Shown: piece by piece, positions 10,655 to 22,100 of the stretch | Position numbering within the stretch: position 1 is the stretch's first letter | Layout of the letters: every line of letters begins with the position of its first letter | From: Parachlorella kessleri | Lineage: Eukaryota > Chlorophyta > Trebouxiophyceae > Chlorellales > Chlorellaceae | Direction of reading: 5' to 3' | NCBI GenBank assembly: GCA_001598975.1 | Contig: BBXU01002331.1 | Coordinates: 1-33,738 of the forward strand | DNA length: 33,738 nt | Made by a program: the position numbers and the translations under genes | Notes under the pieces: generated by a model | The model's database searches: none | What the model saw: only the letters and a program-made list of their open reading frames with translations | Told to the model about the DNA's origin: nothing

Positions 10655-11185
10655 ATGGCATCTCTGCTAAAGCAGGTGGGAGCTTGCCCTTCAGCACCTT
10701 GAACAGCCCCGCTAATATCGTTGAGTTGGTGTCCGAGTGGTCCTCAACTAGGCCCCGTCTGCCGAGTAGTCCTTCACTTGAACATAGGCCAGGGTTACCG
10801 GCCAACTTGGCAGCTATCCCTGCAATAGTAGCCCTGCAAGATACCCTTCAGCGTGACTGGCGAGACTTGGGTGCTTTCAGGACTGGGTGTAGTTAGTCTC
10901 CTCGCCCGGAGGGTAACTTGTCTTGGGGCTTGTCCCTGGACCGTTTACGGCTGGCAGCCTGCAATAAGGAGTACCATGCGAAGTAGCCACCCCATACTGA
11001 CGGTGACTGCTCTTCCTGCTGCCTTGCAGTCGCCTCTCCAGAGGCTGGCCAAGATGGTGGTGACACCAATGAACGTGTCGGCTGCGGCAACTTGGGGCGG
11101 CGCAGCGGCTCTCACTGCTCTGTGGCTGGTTCAGCCTTTTGACTGGTTGAAGCAGCAGCTGGGCCTGGAGAAGCCCGAGGAATGA
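10655..11185 (+). CDS. QCR10: Cytochrome bc1 complex subunit 10 (QCR10/UCRY-like), 58 aa
   Basis: Two exons join in phase 0: 10655-10675 (seven codons, MASLLKQ, then CAG/GTGGGA) and 11030-11185 (TGA). The product has 58 residues, matching the 55-60 residues of plant QCR10-like proteins. After a short basic start (SPLQRLAKMVVTP) comes VSAAATWGGAAALTALWLVQ, a single membrane helix, then PFDWLKQQLGLEKPEE. The pattern A-x-WG near the helix start and VQPFDWLK..(E)KPE at the end is the plant hallmark. It is a small accessory subunit of respiratory complex III in the mitochondrial inner membrane. The minimal first exon and small size make it easy for gene finders to miss. The start choice rests on phase, length and the MA- beginning; another 5' exon cannot be excluded. 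Confidence 0.88.
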
Positions 11186-12182
11186 TATATTGCAGCTGGT
11201 GATGGAACTTTTGTCACTGGGACAACAGCTGCTCCTGTACCTGGCGCTGCGGCTCGGCCCTTGCTTGTGCTCCCATTTCCCTCGCAGTATGAACTGATCA
11301 GTGTCACACAAAGACGCGCTCCTTGGCGGTACTTGATTGCCAAATGGTTAGTGAGCCTGTCGCGATTGGGCCAGTGTGCATGCAATGTGGCTGCTATATT
11401 GACAGTTGTGCGGCCGCCTGAAAAGGGAAGCTGATATCCACCCGCACGGTCAGAATTTGGCTTGTGCCACTCCCATCTCTGTGGCTTCTTGGGAGCGATT
11501 GTGTCGCACTGCATCAGCTCTGCCCGTCTGCTTTATATAGCCAGGTATCGGGCTCCTGTCGTGCACCAGTCAGCCTGGCCTCGTTACCTGGGCCTGCTGC
11601 CGGCCTGCTGCCTCACATAATGAAGTTTTGTTACAATCCATGGCCCTGAAAGTTAACAGCTATACATGAGATCTTTGCAACAATTGCCGCCAGCCATGGC
11701 ACTGGAAGTCCACAAATGCCGCAACTTCTCTCAATGCCGCTCTCAGCCCCTAGTCTAGTCTAACAGCGTACCGCCACCTGACCATGCTGCCGTGACTCCC
11801 CAAAGTGGGGCCAATAAAAAGCCAGGATGTGCGATGCCCAAACCACCAGATCCAAGTACCAATTTCTTCTAATGGCATGCACCACCCCATCCGGACGGGG
11901 AAACCAACAACAAGCACAACCAAAGGACTATCATACCAAGCTTCTCCACATGTCCCTCATAGCACCTCAACCCCTGAATGTTGGTATCCCAATATCCCGG
12001 GTACTTGGATTGCTCCCAGAGGTAGTGACGTCTCAGGCTTTCAGTCAAGCTCTCAGCTCACTCATCGCAATCATTTTTCTCTGTCCCAGCTACCTGTTGG
12101 TTCAGTCAGCCATCTGGTTAACACACTCCCTGCCGCCCTCTGGACATTGTAATATCTACTCGCAAGCAATAAGCACTCGGCT
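11186..12182. other. 1-kb stretch without a gene after QCR10
   Basis: No open frame here resembles a known protein or shows splice partners. It probably holds the 3' UTR of the QCR10-like gene; the first plus-strand TGTAA I noticed is at 12148-12152, which would make a long UTR of about 960 bases. Confidence 0.35.
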
Positions 12183-12473
12183 TCACTCGAGGGATTGCCA
12201 CATACTGTCAACAAAGTCACGCGTGCGCTGCTCATTCTCCACCTTCAGGACCTCCCGCTCATAGGCATGAAGCTCTCTAAGGAGCCGCAGCCTCTCCTGC
12301 TCATCGACGGGGCTAGGCAAGGGGGTAGGATGCTCACTTGGTACCTGGATGGCAGGTAGCAGGCGCAGCAGGCACACAGCCTGGGTAGCAGATAGGAATA
12401 TGCTGCATGTAAGCTGAAGGCTTGGCAAGCCTCCTCCGTCAGCAGGAATAGCAATTGAGACTCCGGTGAGCAT
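12183..12473 (-). CDS. Hypothetical charged coiled-coil exon (3' end of an unresolved gene)
   Basis: The open frame ends with a stop at 12183. Its last 45 or so residues (SPVDEQERLRLLRELHAYER onward, ending DSMWQSLE) are strongly helical and charged with coding-like codon use, unlike the residues before them. A pyrimidine-rich acceptor (CCTTGCCTAG) would start an exon at 12312; alternatively the frame continues upstream unspliced or from an acceptor near 12394. I could not find an upstream exon that keeps phase with a normal-length intron, and the space before the RIB43A start is under 300 bases. I do not recognise a family. It may be a small gene, a tail of an antisense gene, or chance. Confidence 0.3.
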   Translation of the reverse strand: MLTGVSIAIPADGGGLPSLQLTCSIFLSATQAVCLLRLLPAIQVPSEHPTPLPSPVDEQERLRLLRELHAYEREVLKVENEQRTRDFVDSMWQSLE

Positions 12474-12583
12474 TCTCTATAGGAGGCACATGCTTCTGCG
12501 CTCAAGGCACCAGGCCATATTTGGGGTTAATTGCAGGGCTGGGACGTGGGCTGAACCTCACAAAGACCAGCTGTTTGCCAAGC

Positions 12584-15500
12584 ATGGCTGTAGCGGTGGG
12601 CAAGGAAACCCGGGATAAGCCTGCCACCAACCTGGAGCTGCTTGATTTGCGCCTTATGGCAGGTCAGGTGGCAAATGCAGAGTCAGGGGAGATGCTTTCC
12701 AACGAATCTATACTGACCTGTTGCAGCTGCACCTGGCCAGAACCTCCCGCCGGCCTCCTGCATGAATAGATTCTTCTTCAGTTCCCGAACATCGCCTGCT
12801 TGTCAATGTCACTGCGGAAGGTGCCACATCTTACCTTGTCACTTGTTCCTGACCCCTTGATCTCCCCAAAACATCGCTGTGTGGGCTCTCTGCAGGTTAG
12901 CTGCCAACCTTTGCTGTTGGCGGCCCTCAAGCCTTGCTTGATAAACTTTCACCACCCTGACTACCTGCGTCACCCCGGGCTGTTCTCCCCCAAGAGGAAG
13001 CCACAAGTAGAGGGGGCAGCGATAAGACTGTACGCCTGCTTGGCTTATGGGCAGGCGCCTTTGACATCTCACACCGGAGAGGAAGTAGCACCGCCATGCT
13101 TGAATATGAGGATGGCAGCTCAGTTGGGCGGCTCAGCCGAGCAGCTCCGAATCAAGCTGATAACCCCACAGCTAGTCAGGGTTTCGTGTCTTACCCAGAT
13201 CAAATTGCTGAGTAGAGTCACAGGTCTTGTCATCAAGCGCTGGCGGGAAGAATCAAGAGACCGTCGCTATTTGACGGATGGACAGCCTTGGACACTGTCT
13301 GGCCCACAGGCACTTACACAGCTGCTGAATTTCTTACTGGGACGGTTGCTACAATGGGCAGGTGAGCATCTGGCCATTGGCTGGCCTTGGGGGCTCTCAC
13401 CTGAGCAGTGCTCCAGCATGGGACATTTCGGTGCCTCTTGGCTGTCTCATAAATGCCCCAACCTTCCGCTGTCCGTGAAACAGGTTCGTGGGGGCCTTGG
13501 CTAACGAGGACCCACATCGGCTGGCAAGGATTCTTGATGAGAAGACGAGAATGATAGGAGTAAGTCTATATAAGCAACGTGTGAGGCACTTCCGATTCAA
13601 CGGGCGCTCGAACTCTCTGGCCAACCCGCCGTGCAGGTCGACAAGGCCGCTTTGGACAAGCAGGCCCAGGAGCGACACTTCCGCGAGGCACAGGAGTCAG
13701 CAGAGCTCAGGTAAACGTGGCTGCAGGTTGGTGCGTGTAGCAGAAGTGCCTGCTCAGCTGGCGCTGGACATGCAGCAGGTGACTTTTAAGCGCCTCAGGG
13801 TTCTTTTGAACTCAGGTTCGCCTTCTCTTTGGACGGCTGCAGGGCATTCGCACAGAAGGCAGCCCAGATGGACTCTCTGCTGTGCTCTGCACAGCATACC
13901 CATATGCAGCAGCGCCGCGCCCTGAACAAGGGAGTAGATGCACATCGGAACCACCAGGCGGTAAGTGGACAAGCTTGCCAACACCACACCGACTTTGTGG
14001 AGTGCATGGAGGCTGGGCTACTTTGCAAGAGCACCGCCTGGACCAAGGGTGGAAGACAGTCTGGTGCAGGCGGAAAAGCATGAAAGGGAGGTGCGGGAGC
14101 ACCAGAGGGAGCAGATGGAGAACGCAGCGGAGCAGCAGGCCGCAGTCAACTCGCCTTGGCTGACTGAGGACCCTCGCGTGGAGGTCTCAGCATTGAGCCC
14201 CTACAGGTGAGATGTTATAAGGCTGTATGTCAGAGTCGCAACAGGTTCCACCCACTTGAATCCAAGTATATACCTCAGGGTGGCATGCTACTGTAAGCTC
14301 CCTTGGTGCAAGGCAGCCTTCGATTCCGTGGGCAAGATCCAACGTACGCTGTGACATGTAGCAGGACAGCTGGTTGCCATCTCACCTGGTTTTACGCTTC
14401 ACGACGCTATACTGGCACTGCCAATATAGAGTCTTGCGGCAAGGTCTAATAAACCTGACGGCTGGGCATGAAAGCTTGGGAACCAAGGCACAACCATCTG
14501 GGCAGCGGGGCCTGATGGTTGCAGGGTGAGGAGGGACCACTGGAAGGGCATGTCGGCAGGTCAGCTGGAGGGCATCCGCAATACCCAGGCTCAGCAGGTA
14601 CCATGTTATGTTTGAGGGCGTGCCAAGTGGTGTTGAAGATATGCAGCACTAGGTGCCGTCAGTGCCAGCAATGTCCATCAGCTTGAGACAATGCCTGCAT
14701 GACAGTAAAAACCAAAGGGCATTGCAAATTTCGCAGCATCTGCTATTCACTGCCGTGTTCAGAGTATTGCTTATATTCTAGCAGCCATATGCGCAGATGA
14801 TATACCTGAGTTCAGGGGGTGTGATTAGCGTGCCATGAGCCTTCAAGGAAGTTCCATACATCGGCTGGACATATACCTTGGATCACCAATTCCAGGCAGG
14901 CTAAAGATGCACCTGCTCCCTTTGTCCAATAGCACTTTCTCTCAGGCTGCTCACCTTGGGCTTGGTGTGCAGATGGCAGCAAAGGCTCAGGAACAACAGC
15001 ATGAGCTGCACGAGAAGCAGGCCTACGACCGCATGCAGCTCAGCTTCGCCGACACCATGAACCGTAACGCAGCACAGGTGCGCCGGCAGAGAGCCCCAAG
15101 CATGTGCATGTGGAGAGCATGTGCAGAACCTACTTGTGGCCACGTCATGGGGATTCCTGTGGGAAGGAGCAACATGACTTCTGTGCAGCTGGATGCATGT
15201 CCCATGCCCAGTGGCGCAACGTGCGCAACCAGCAGAGCCCTAGGGAACCACCTCTGCCAGGCTCTCACTGCATTCGCTCTGATGAGGGCGACACGTGGTT
15301 CGAGTATGTGTAAGCGTGGCAGGCAATGCTAGAGAGTGAGAGGTGAACTGTACTGGCAGGGCTGGATGCAGAAATGGTCATGAGTCTTTGCCTGTAGTTT
15401 GAGTTACGTGCGAGCACTCAATTGCTCCGAGCACTCAATTGCTGGGAACAGCCGGGGCTGGATGCAAGGGGCCTTGCCTGAGTTCGTGTGCAGGCAGAGG

Positions 15501-15649
15501 CAGCCAGGAAGCAGGAGGCGCGTCGTCTGGCGGCTGAGCTTCAGAGGCAGGTGGTGGAACAGCAGCAGAGGGACGCAGCCCTAGACCGGCTGTACACCAA
15601 CCCTCCAAAGGACACCTACTTCGGACAGTGGGGCACCTCTCACCGCTGA
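12584..15649 (+). CDS. RIB43A: RIB43A-like flagellar doublet-microtubule protein, shortened
   Basis: Eight exons join in phase: 12584-12667, 13509-13559, 13637-13710, 13816-13960, 14070-14206, 14525-14597, 14973-15077 and 15494-15649 (TGA), for 274 residues. Diagnostic pieces are LARILDEKTRMIGVDKAALD near the start (family R-I-F..K.R.IGVD..AL), a helix with MQQRRALNKGVDAHRNHQ, then LTEDPRVEVSALSPYRVRRD followed by HWKGMSAGQLEGIR (family P.R..PD.(W/Y)KGM), and the C-terminus LYTNPPKDTYFGQWGTSHR (family Y.N.PT..YFAQFGTS.R). RIB43A lines the lumen of ciliary doublet microtubules. Typical members have about 380 residues; the middle segment with the DLNDP and DDPRCG motifs is missing here. Exons 3-8 are secure; the join of exon 1 to exon 2 (840-nt intron, acceptor before 13509) is inferred. 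Confidence 0.87.
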
Positions 15650-16396
15650 AGAGAACAGACAGATATGCTGCGGCAGGTTGGATACGGGTTTTTGTGGGCA
15701 GAGGTGTGTGTTGGGGTGTCCAGTGCAAACTATCTCAACTTCCAAACTGATGTCTAGCATACAGATTGTCAAAAGTATTGATGTAGGATATTCTTCAATT
15801 CCGCTCCTTGTGACAACTTCAAGTGTTACTCAAGGCCGCAAGGTTGCACTGGTTGAAAATGCCCAGCTCCAACAGACCGAAAACCCAGCCACTGCACACC
15901 CAATTCAAGCATCAAACACGAACAGCAACCTTCTACCTAAGGCCACAGGCCCAGCCAGCATGCGGTGCAACTATAAGAGGTACTCCTACCCAGCATTTCA
16001 AACCCATTGTAGTGGACATTCTTCTAGCCTGACGATCAGGTACAAGGGCCCCCAAGTCCACCGTCCCTAGAGGTCATCATATGAGACCAACGCTCGCGAG
16101 GGCGGCGGCCCCACAAGGTGGGACAAGTCCTCCTGGCTCAGCACCGCCTGAGCAGCTATGCGCGCCTCCCTGCGGCACAAGCAGGGGAGCTCAGAGCGGT
16201 GCAGCGGGTAACCATGCCGCTTGATGCCTGGCAAGGGAGCTGGGATGTGTAATGTGCAGGGCCCATGCTGTTAGGAGAGTGCCACAACAGCCAAGAAGGA
16301 CTGGTATTTGCCCTGCCCTGCTGACGCTTTTCCTCCCTCTAAGTTCCCATCAGTGGAGCGTGCAACTAGCAGCTCAGGCACAGCTTGCAATGGTCC
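15650..16396. other. Convergent intergenic region without a gene
   Basis: This lies between the stops of RIB43A (plus) and the RRM gene (minus). Open frames here are short and have no recognisable content. A TGTAA at 16248-16252 gives RIB43A a plausible 600-base 3' UTR. Confidence 0.4.
16248..16252 (+). terminator. TGTAA candidate poly(A) signal for RIB43A
   Basis: The motif matches the chlorophyte poly(A) signal and lies about 600 bases after the RIB43A stop. It also lies about 145 bases past the minus-strand RRM stop, so the two 3' UTRs probably overlap. Confidence 0.3.
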
Positions 16397-18920
16397 TCAC
16401 CTGACCCTGGGGTGCTCGTAGGACTCTAGCCCATGCGGCCCCTCACCCGGCTGGCGTGGGCGCACAATGGAGGGGCCCTTCTGCAGCCAGCCCAGCGCAC
16501 AGATGCGCAGCAAGTGTGACAAGCTTGCAGATGGGTGGGTTGTTGTCAAGACCCCATACGCGATGCTCAATGCTGTGGATGCGTGAGATAGGTGAAGGCG
16601 ATCCCACACCCCTGCTGAGTAGAAATCGTTTGGATCGCGCGTGCAGGGTGGGCGGCATCATCAACAGAGGACAAGTAGGCGCCAGACACAGCGCTCGCCC
16701 ACCTTCCAGTCCGGCATGGCCCCCTGTGCCCAGTTCACCCGCAGCGGGCCATGACCCTCGACGCGCAGCGGTTGCTGTTGCAGGGAGTCTAGCAGGACCT
16801 CGGCTTCCTGCCTGGTGGGCAGCGTGACAAAGCCGTAGCACTGGGAGCCCATGACGCGGGCCTGACGGACCTCGCACACCTGCAATGGGCAGGGGCAGGC
16901 CCTGGCGGTCTAGACTAGGTACTGAGCAGGCCGGGAGCAAAATAGGAGCGGGCAGGCTTACGGAGGTGTGTTACAGGTTACCAGCGGCAGTGTAGGAAGC
17001 TCAGGTGGGGGTGAGAAGTAGCCACAGGAGGAGCGAAGCCCAAACACAGGGCTCCATGCTTAGTTGTTTCATACGCACAGCCGCCTAGGACACGCCACGC
17101 CTACTAGCACCGCGAGACCAGGCACGTGAGCGCATGCCGGCTCACCAATTTCTGCCCAAGGCCATAGACAAGAGATGCGACTCCAACAGAGAGGACAGGG
17201 GCTACAGGGGCTGGGAGTTGGGTGGGGGCAAACACCCACCTCCAGGAAGAATGCCTCCAGATCCCTGCTGGCCCAGTAGGGCGGCAGATCACCCACAAAC
17301 AAGGTGCAGCTGTCATGCTCGCGCCTGCACAGGGTGCAATCACGAGCAGTTGGCCGTTGCACCCACTGACGCCCAGGGGTAGGAGTGAGTGATCAACTCT
17401 TGGTGGGGTTGCTGATGCAAAGTCCTGGGGTGGGTGCCTGGTACGAGGAGGAGACACACGATGACCTCTCTATTGGCCAAACCCCCCTGCGCCCTTGCCA
17501 CTAGGACAATGCAGCGGGTGACACAGCTGTCGCAGAAGGAAACCTCACTCTGGGGAGTCTTCTTCTGCACGATGCCTCTTGTGGACGGGCTCGTCGTCAT
17601 AGCTCCTGCTCCCTGCCCGAAGGTCATTGCCCCGCTCCCCTTGGCCATGTTCCCTATCCTCTCGGCCGTAACCCCTCTCCCTCTCTCCTTGGTCCTGGCC
17701 GTAAGCACCGCCCCTGCTGCGGCCTCCGCCGTAATCCTCCCTGCCAGCGTCGGGCATGACCGTGTCTTCTGACAAGTGCTCAGCTGCGCTGCCTCCCCCA
17801 GTTGCTGCATAGCCGCCCTCGTCCTTCACTGCCCCAAACTCTGCTGGGAGGGCCTGCGCTCCGCCCATGAACCCAGGCGCCTGCTGCTCTGCCTGCTGCG
17901 GCACAGGGCGCCGCACCGTTGGCCGCCGCGCCCCTGTCGGCTTCTTCTGTCCAGCTGCAGCAGCCTCCCCAGCGGCGGCGGCGGCGGCAGCAGCAGCGGC
18001 GGCGGCTGCCCTTGCTGGCTGAGCCGTCTGGCTCGGCTGTGGCTTGCCATGCTGAACTGCACCCGCAGCAGCAGCACCAGGCCCAGCTGCGTCCCTAGCC
18101 TCAGGACGCCCCTTCTTGGAAGTATCAGTGTCTGCCTTTGGCTTCCCCCTGCTGGCAGCACCTTGTGAAGGCCCTGCTTGGCTGGCATTGCCAGCGGGCG
18201 CCACCTCGCCTTCCCGCTTAGGGATGACAAACTTAAGCTTCAAGCCCCCGGGCGACTGGCTGCCGCTGGCTGGCTTGGCAGACCCAGTGCCTGCTGCACG
18301 TCCTAATGCAGCATTACTGGCAGCAGCTGCTTTCTCTTCGGCAGCCCGCCTCGCTTGCAAGGCCTGCAAGATGCAGGGCTGCCCGCTTCACACAGGCACA
18401 CGCCATGCAAAACATGCACAGCAGGCTGCACTGCCTAACAACAGGGCATACCAACCCTGCTCATATGCCATGCCAGCGCGCAGGAGCAGCACCTTGCAGC
18501 ACCGATAGCAGCAGAATATCGCAGCCGCAGCACCTCACAGCACATTCCAGCACAGGTAATGGCACAAGAGGCACCCAGCTGCACTCCTGCAACGCAGCTA
18601 CCTTGACAGCAGCTGCTCTCACAGGGTCCTCTTTGCTCGAGGCTGCAACCACACAGTGCCACCTCAGTGAGCACTAGTGCTAGGGTTTGTGAGGGCCCAG
18701 GTGAGAGTCCTTTTCAACGCCAGCGGACATCCAAGGCAAAGATACTCACTCTGCGAGGCCTCCTGCTGCTTGTTGGCCTCCTGCAACACCCCCTCAAAGG
18801 TCCGTCAGCCTTGGACGGCATAGCTGGTAAAGGCACTTATCCACTGCCCCTCATACACACCTTCTTCTTTCGAAGGAGCTCATACTTCTGCTTGAGTGCC
18901 CTTTCCGCATCAGATGACAT
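16397..18920 (-). CDS. RRM-domain RNA-binding protein with helical N-terminus and Ala- and RG-rich linkers
   Basis: Seven exons join in phase: 18920-18861, 18780-18750, 18642-18602, 18363-17549, 17324-17240, 16879-16703 and 16480-16397 (TGA), for 430 residues. The N-terminus (MSSDAERALKQKYELLRKKK) is a short basic helix. Next comes a low-complexity middle with GGLKLKFVIPKREGE, a run of 13 or so Ala (about 17970-18010), and an Arg/Gly/Tyr/Glu-rich stretch ending HKRHRAEEDSP. The single RRM near the C-terminus has RNP2 as CTLFVGDLPPYW and RNP1 as SQCYGFVTL and closes with PLRVNWAQGAMPDWK. The tail is KGPSIVRPRQPGEGPHGLES and a little more. It should bind RNA in the nucleus. The basic N-terminal helix plus a late RRM recalls NELF-E, but only loosely; I cannot name the ortholog. 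Exon 2 could start 12 nt earlier. Confidence 0.85.
17968..18011 (-). repeat. GCN (GGC/GCC/GCT/GCA) repeat coding poly-Ala
   Basis: A run of imperfect GCN codons on the coding strand encodes an uninterrupted stretch of about 13 Ala inside the RRM protein, followed by Gly-Glu and another four Ala. Mixed codons suggest it is stable compared with a pure triplet array. Confidence 0.8.
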
Positions 18921-19169
18921 GTAAGCCGCAAGTGAAGATAGCAGTGCCGGCCAGCAAAGAATTATATCATCCCGATATCATCAACAATCGACATAACAAC
19001 TGACTTCTCCCTGGGTTTCTCTCCTGAGGCCTGGCAGAGCACGAGCACAGCATATCCTGTAGGCTGGGCCAATGGTCATTGGCATTTATCGTTTACATTA
19101 TGTACTACTATAAAGCCCATCGGGCTTAGATTAATCTGCCCGGTTTGAGGCTCTCGGATCACTTACGAA
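18921..19169. promoter_or_regulatory. Compact bidirectional promoter between the RRM gene and UFL1
   Basis: Only 249 bases separate the two divergent start codons. The region is more AT-rich than its surroundings. A TATAAAG at 19109-19115 lies 55-60 bases before the UFL1 ATG and could be its TATA box. It is followed by an inverted repeat, AAGCCC-ATC-GGGCTT, at about 19113-19127, which may be a protein site. A second AT-rich patch (attatatcatcc) at about 18960 could serve the minus strand. Confidence 0.5.
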
Positions 19170-22100
19170 ATGATGGACGTCTCCTTGGACGATCTCCTCA
19201 GCGGGCTGCAGGCGGTCCAGCAGAAGAAATCAACGGTACTCGCCTCCTCGTTGCCAAACAAGTTGGTTAACCCTCAGCCGTTCCTAGCAATTCCTGGCAC
19301 CACCCCTGCATCACTTTGCTGCGGCCTCCTGCAGGCCAAACTATCCGAACGCAACGTTGTGGAACTGGTCAACAAGCTCAAGCAGCTAGGCTTGCTGGGG
19401 GACGACCTGCTGCACACGACCAATGGCAAAGAATACATCACCAGGGAGCAGGTGGCGCGTGAAGTCAAGCAGGCAGTGGTAGAGGCAGGAGGCCGCATAC
19501 CCCTGGTGAGTGCAGCCTGTGGTATTGCTCTGCAAGGAGGCCGAGGCTTCGGCTACTGCACCTCTGCTGCCGTAACTGCTGGGGACCAGGCGGCAGGGGT
19601 TGGCAATCAATCTGGTAAGGCAGCCGCAAGGTGGAGCCAAACAACAGGCCGCACCCATGGTCTGAGATTGCTCTGCTCTGCCAGTGCTCTGGAGGCCATT
19701 TGGATGTGCAGCGCAACGCAGAGGTAGTCAAGAAGCCATCTGTTGAAGGTGGTGCAGTGGCAGAATGCGGCTTTAGGCAGATAGACTCACCGCCAAAGGC
19801 GCAATCATGAAGTGCTATCGGTGGCTGGCACAACGCACCTTGCTCAAGGCCTGCAGCCACCTTTGCGCCTTGCTTGCTGCGCTCCTTCTCGTACAGGTGG
19901 ATCTGCCAGGCCTGCTGGGCCTCGACCTGGTGCACTGCGAGCGGGCAGCAGAGCAGCTGACCAGCGAAGGTGGCGCCAAAGCCAATGCAGCGGCTGCCAC
20001 TGGCGACCGCACACGTAGCAGGAGCAGCAGCAGCGGAGTCTTCCAGGCGCAGGGCGAGCTCTTCATGCCACTGTACTTTGATGGGCTGGCTGCGGAGGTG
20101 GATGAGGGGCTGCAGGAGACAGGGGTGGTGGCCCTGGGTGAGTCACTCTATGTAATTGCACCAGGGCCGGTGGTGGCTTTGGGTGAGTCACGTGTGTATC
20201 AACAGGGGAAGAGCTTGGTGCTAGTGTGAGCGAGCAGGGCGACGGTGGCCTTGGGTGGGTGAGCCATTATTATGGGCATAGGGGGGGTACTGCTCTACAA
20301 CAGGTAACAAAGCGGTTGTATGGCTCTGCCATGCGCTTCCGAGAAGAATATGTCCTAGGCTGGCAGGGTGCATTGTCCAACTGTCCGCTTCACTGCCGGG
20401 ATTTGGGGATGGGGATTTCCTATTGGCAGCGAGTGTTGCTTGGCCCGAGCGCCCGCCCATTCATGGTGGGACTGCCTGTCCAGTACACCAGCAACTGTGC
20501 CTTGGAAGAGGGGCTCACTTTTCCAACAAGTACTGAGCCTGAAAGGGACACTAGAAGTCACCTGGTCTCTGTGGCAGGCGAAGTTGCACGGCGGTATGGG
20601 CTGGCAGCTGACCTGCTGGCAGCCCAGCTGGAGGCGCGGGTGGGCTCCCTCATCCACGGCAAGCTGGAGGGCGGGGTCATCTACACACCCGCCTACCTGG
20701 CACGCATCAAGGCGAGCACAAGGGCTGCGTTGGGAAGGGCTGCATCAAGCATGCGCGGAACTGTGTTCAGTGTGTCTGTAGTGTGTCTGAGGTGGCGTCC
20801 CTTGCAGCGGTGGAACATTTGCAGGAGGTAGGGCGCACAGGCCCTGAAACTCCCCTCCAAGCCGCGGTAGAGGAGCCCCTCCCAGCCTTGGCGGACACAG
20901 GCATCAACTATCGGCTGCAAGTAGTCACCGTGAAGGTCCGGCTCTCTCTCCCTCTGATGGCTGTGGGGTTGGAGGCCTGCAGGCGCAGCTGAGGGGCGCG
21001 CTGCGAGGGGCGCTGGCGCCGGTCACTATGCAGACCCTGGTGAAGGAGCTGTCCCTGGAGGGCCTTGGGCCGCTGCATGCCCTGCTGCCCTCCCTCATCG
21101 ACCAGCTGCTGGCAGAAGGTGGGTTAAGCAGAGCTTGCAAGGCACGTGCGAGTGACAGCGGAGGACCGTTGGGAGAAAGCCTGTGTCATGAGGGTATGAC
21201 AGGAGGGGGAGGGGGCTGAGGGAACATGGAAGGCACACATGGCGGGTTGTTAGGTCTGTTGGAGAGGGCGAGCTACGCGGGTATCTTGCTGCTTGGTGCA
21301 TGGACAGGTTGCTGCGGAGGATGTAGGAGGTGCAGCGCCAAGCTTACAAGCGCTTGGCTGCACTGCTGCAGGGTCCATTGCGGGCAAGCTGACGGGCGGG
21401 GCTACCAGCTGGGTACCTGCCCTATTTGTGAAGTCGCAGCAGGACGCGGTCAAGCGCTTCTTCCAGCAGAATGGCTACATTGGCTATGACACAGTGAGTC
21501 GTGAGAGTCATATGTCCATTTGGTGTGTTTGTCGACTGTCGGGATGACGTCTTGCCTGCTTGCCTCTCTGTAGCTCGGGTCACTGCTTTGCACTGGTCAG
21601 CGCTGTGCTTTGCGCGGACAAGTGGTAGCTCTGCTTTCACAGGCGGCAAGCGGCACTCAACTGGGGCAGCCAAGGCGCACAAACTGGGTTGCTACCGGGC
21701 TGCTTGATGCCTGTGATGTGGACACTCCTGCTGCACATGCCGCATCAGAAGTAATGGGGCAGCGGGGGCAGTCGTCAAGTGTGGCATGCCAGCCCCGGAG
21801 ACCCAGGGTGCGCCTCCACTGCTGGTGCCGCTCCTGGCTCCAGGTCAGCAAGTACGGCATCGCGGCCCCCCGCCAGTTCCTGCCGCAACACTTCCCCGAC
21901 GGCATCGCCCTGGACTCGGCGTTTGTGGCGCCCTCGGTGGTTGACCAGGTGGAGGCGTGCGCCGAGGAGGCCCTGCAGGCAGGCAGCTGGTGAGGGAAGC
22001 CCTGTGCCGCTGCTCCTTGTTGTGGGCTTGGGCGCATGGGGGGGCGCTGCGCAGCCGGTCGTTCAGCTTTCTCCACATGTAGAGGGCGGGGTAGTGGCTA

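Noticed and set aside
17545..17549. Stop of the RRM gene at the TGA after SPE
   Set aside because: A GTGAGG donor overlaps this TGA, and splicing there leads in phase into the RRM exon with CTLFVGDL.
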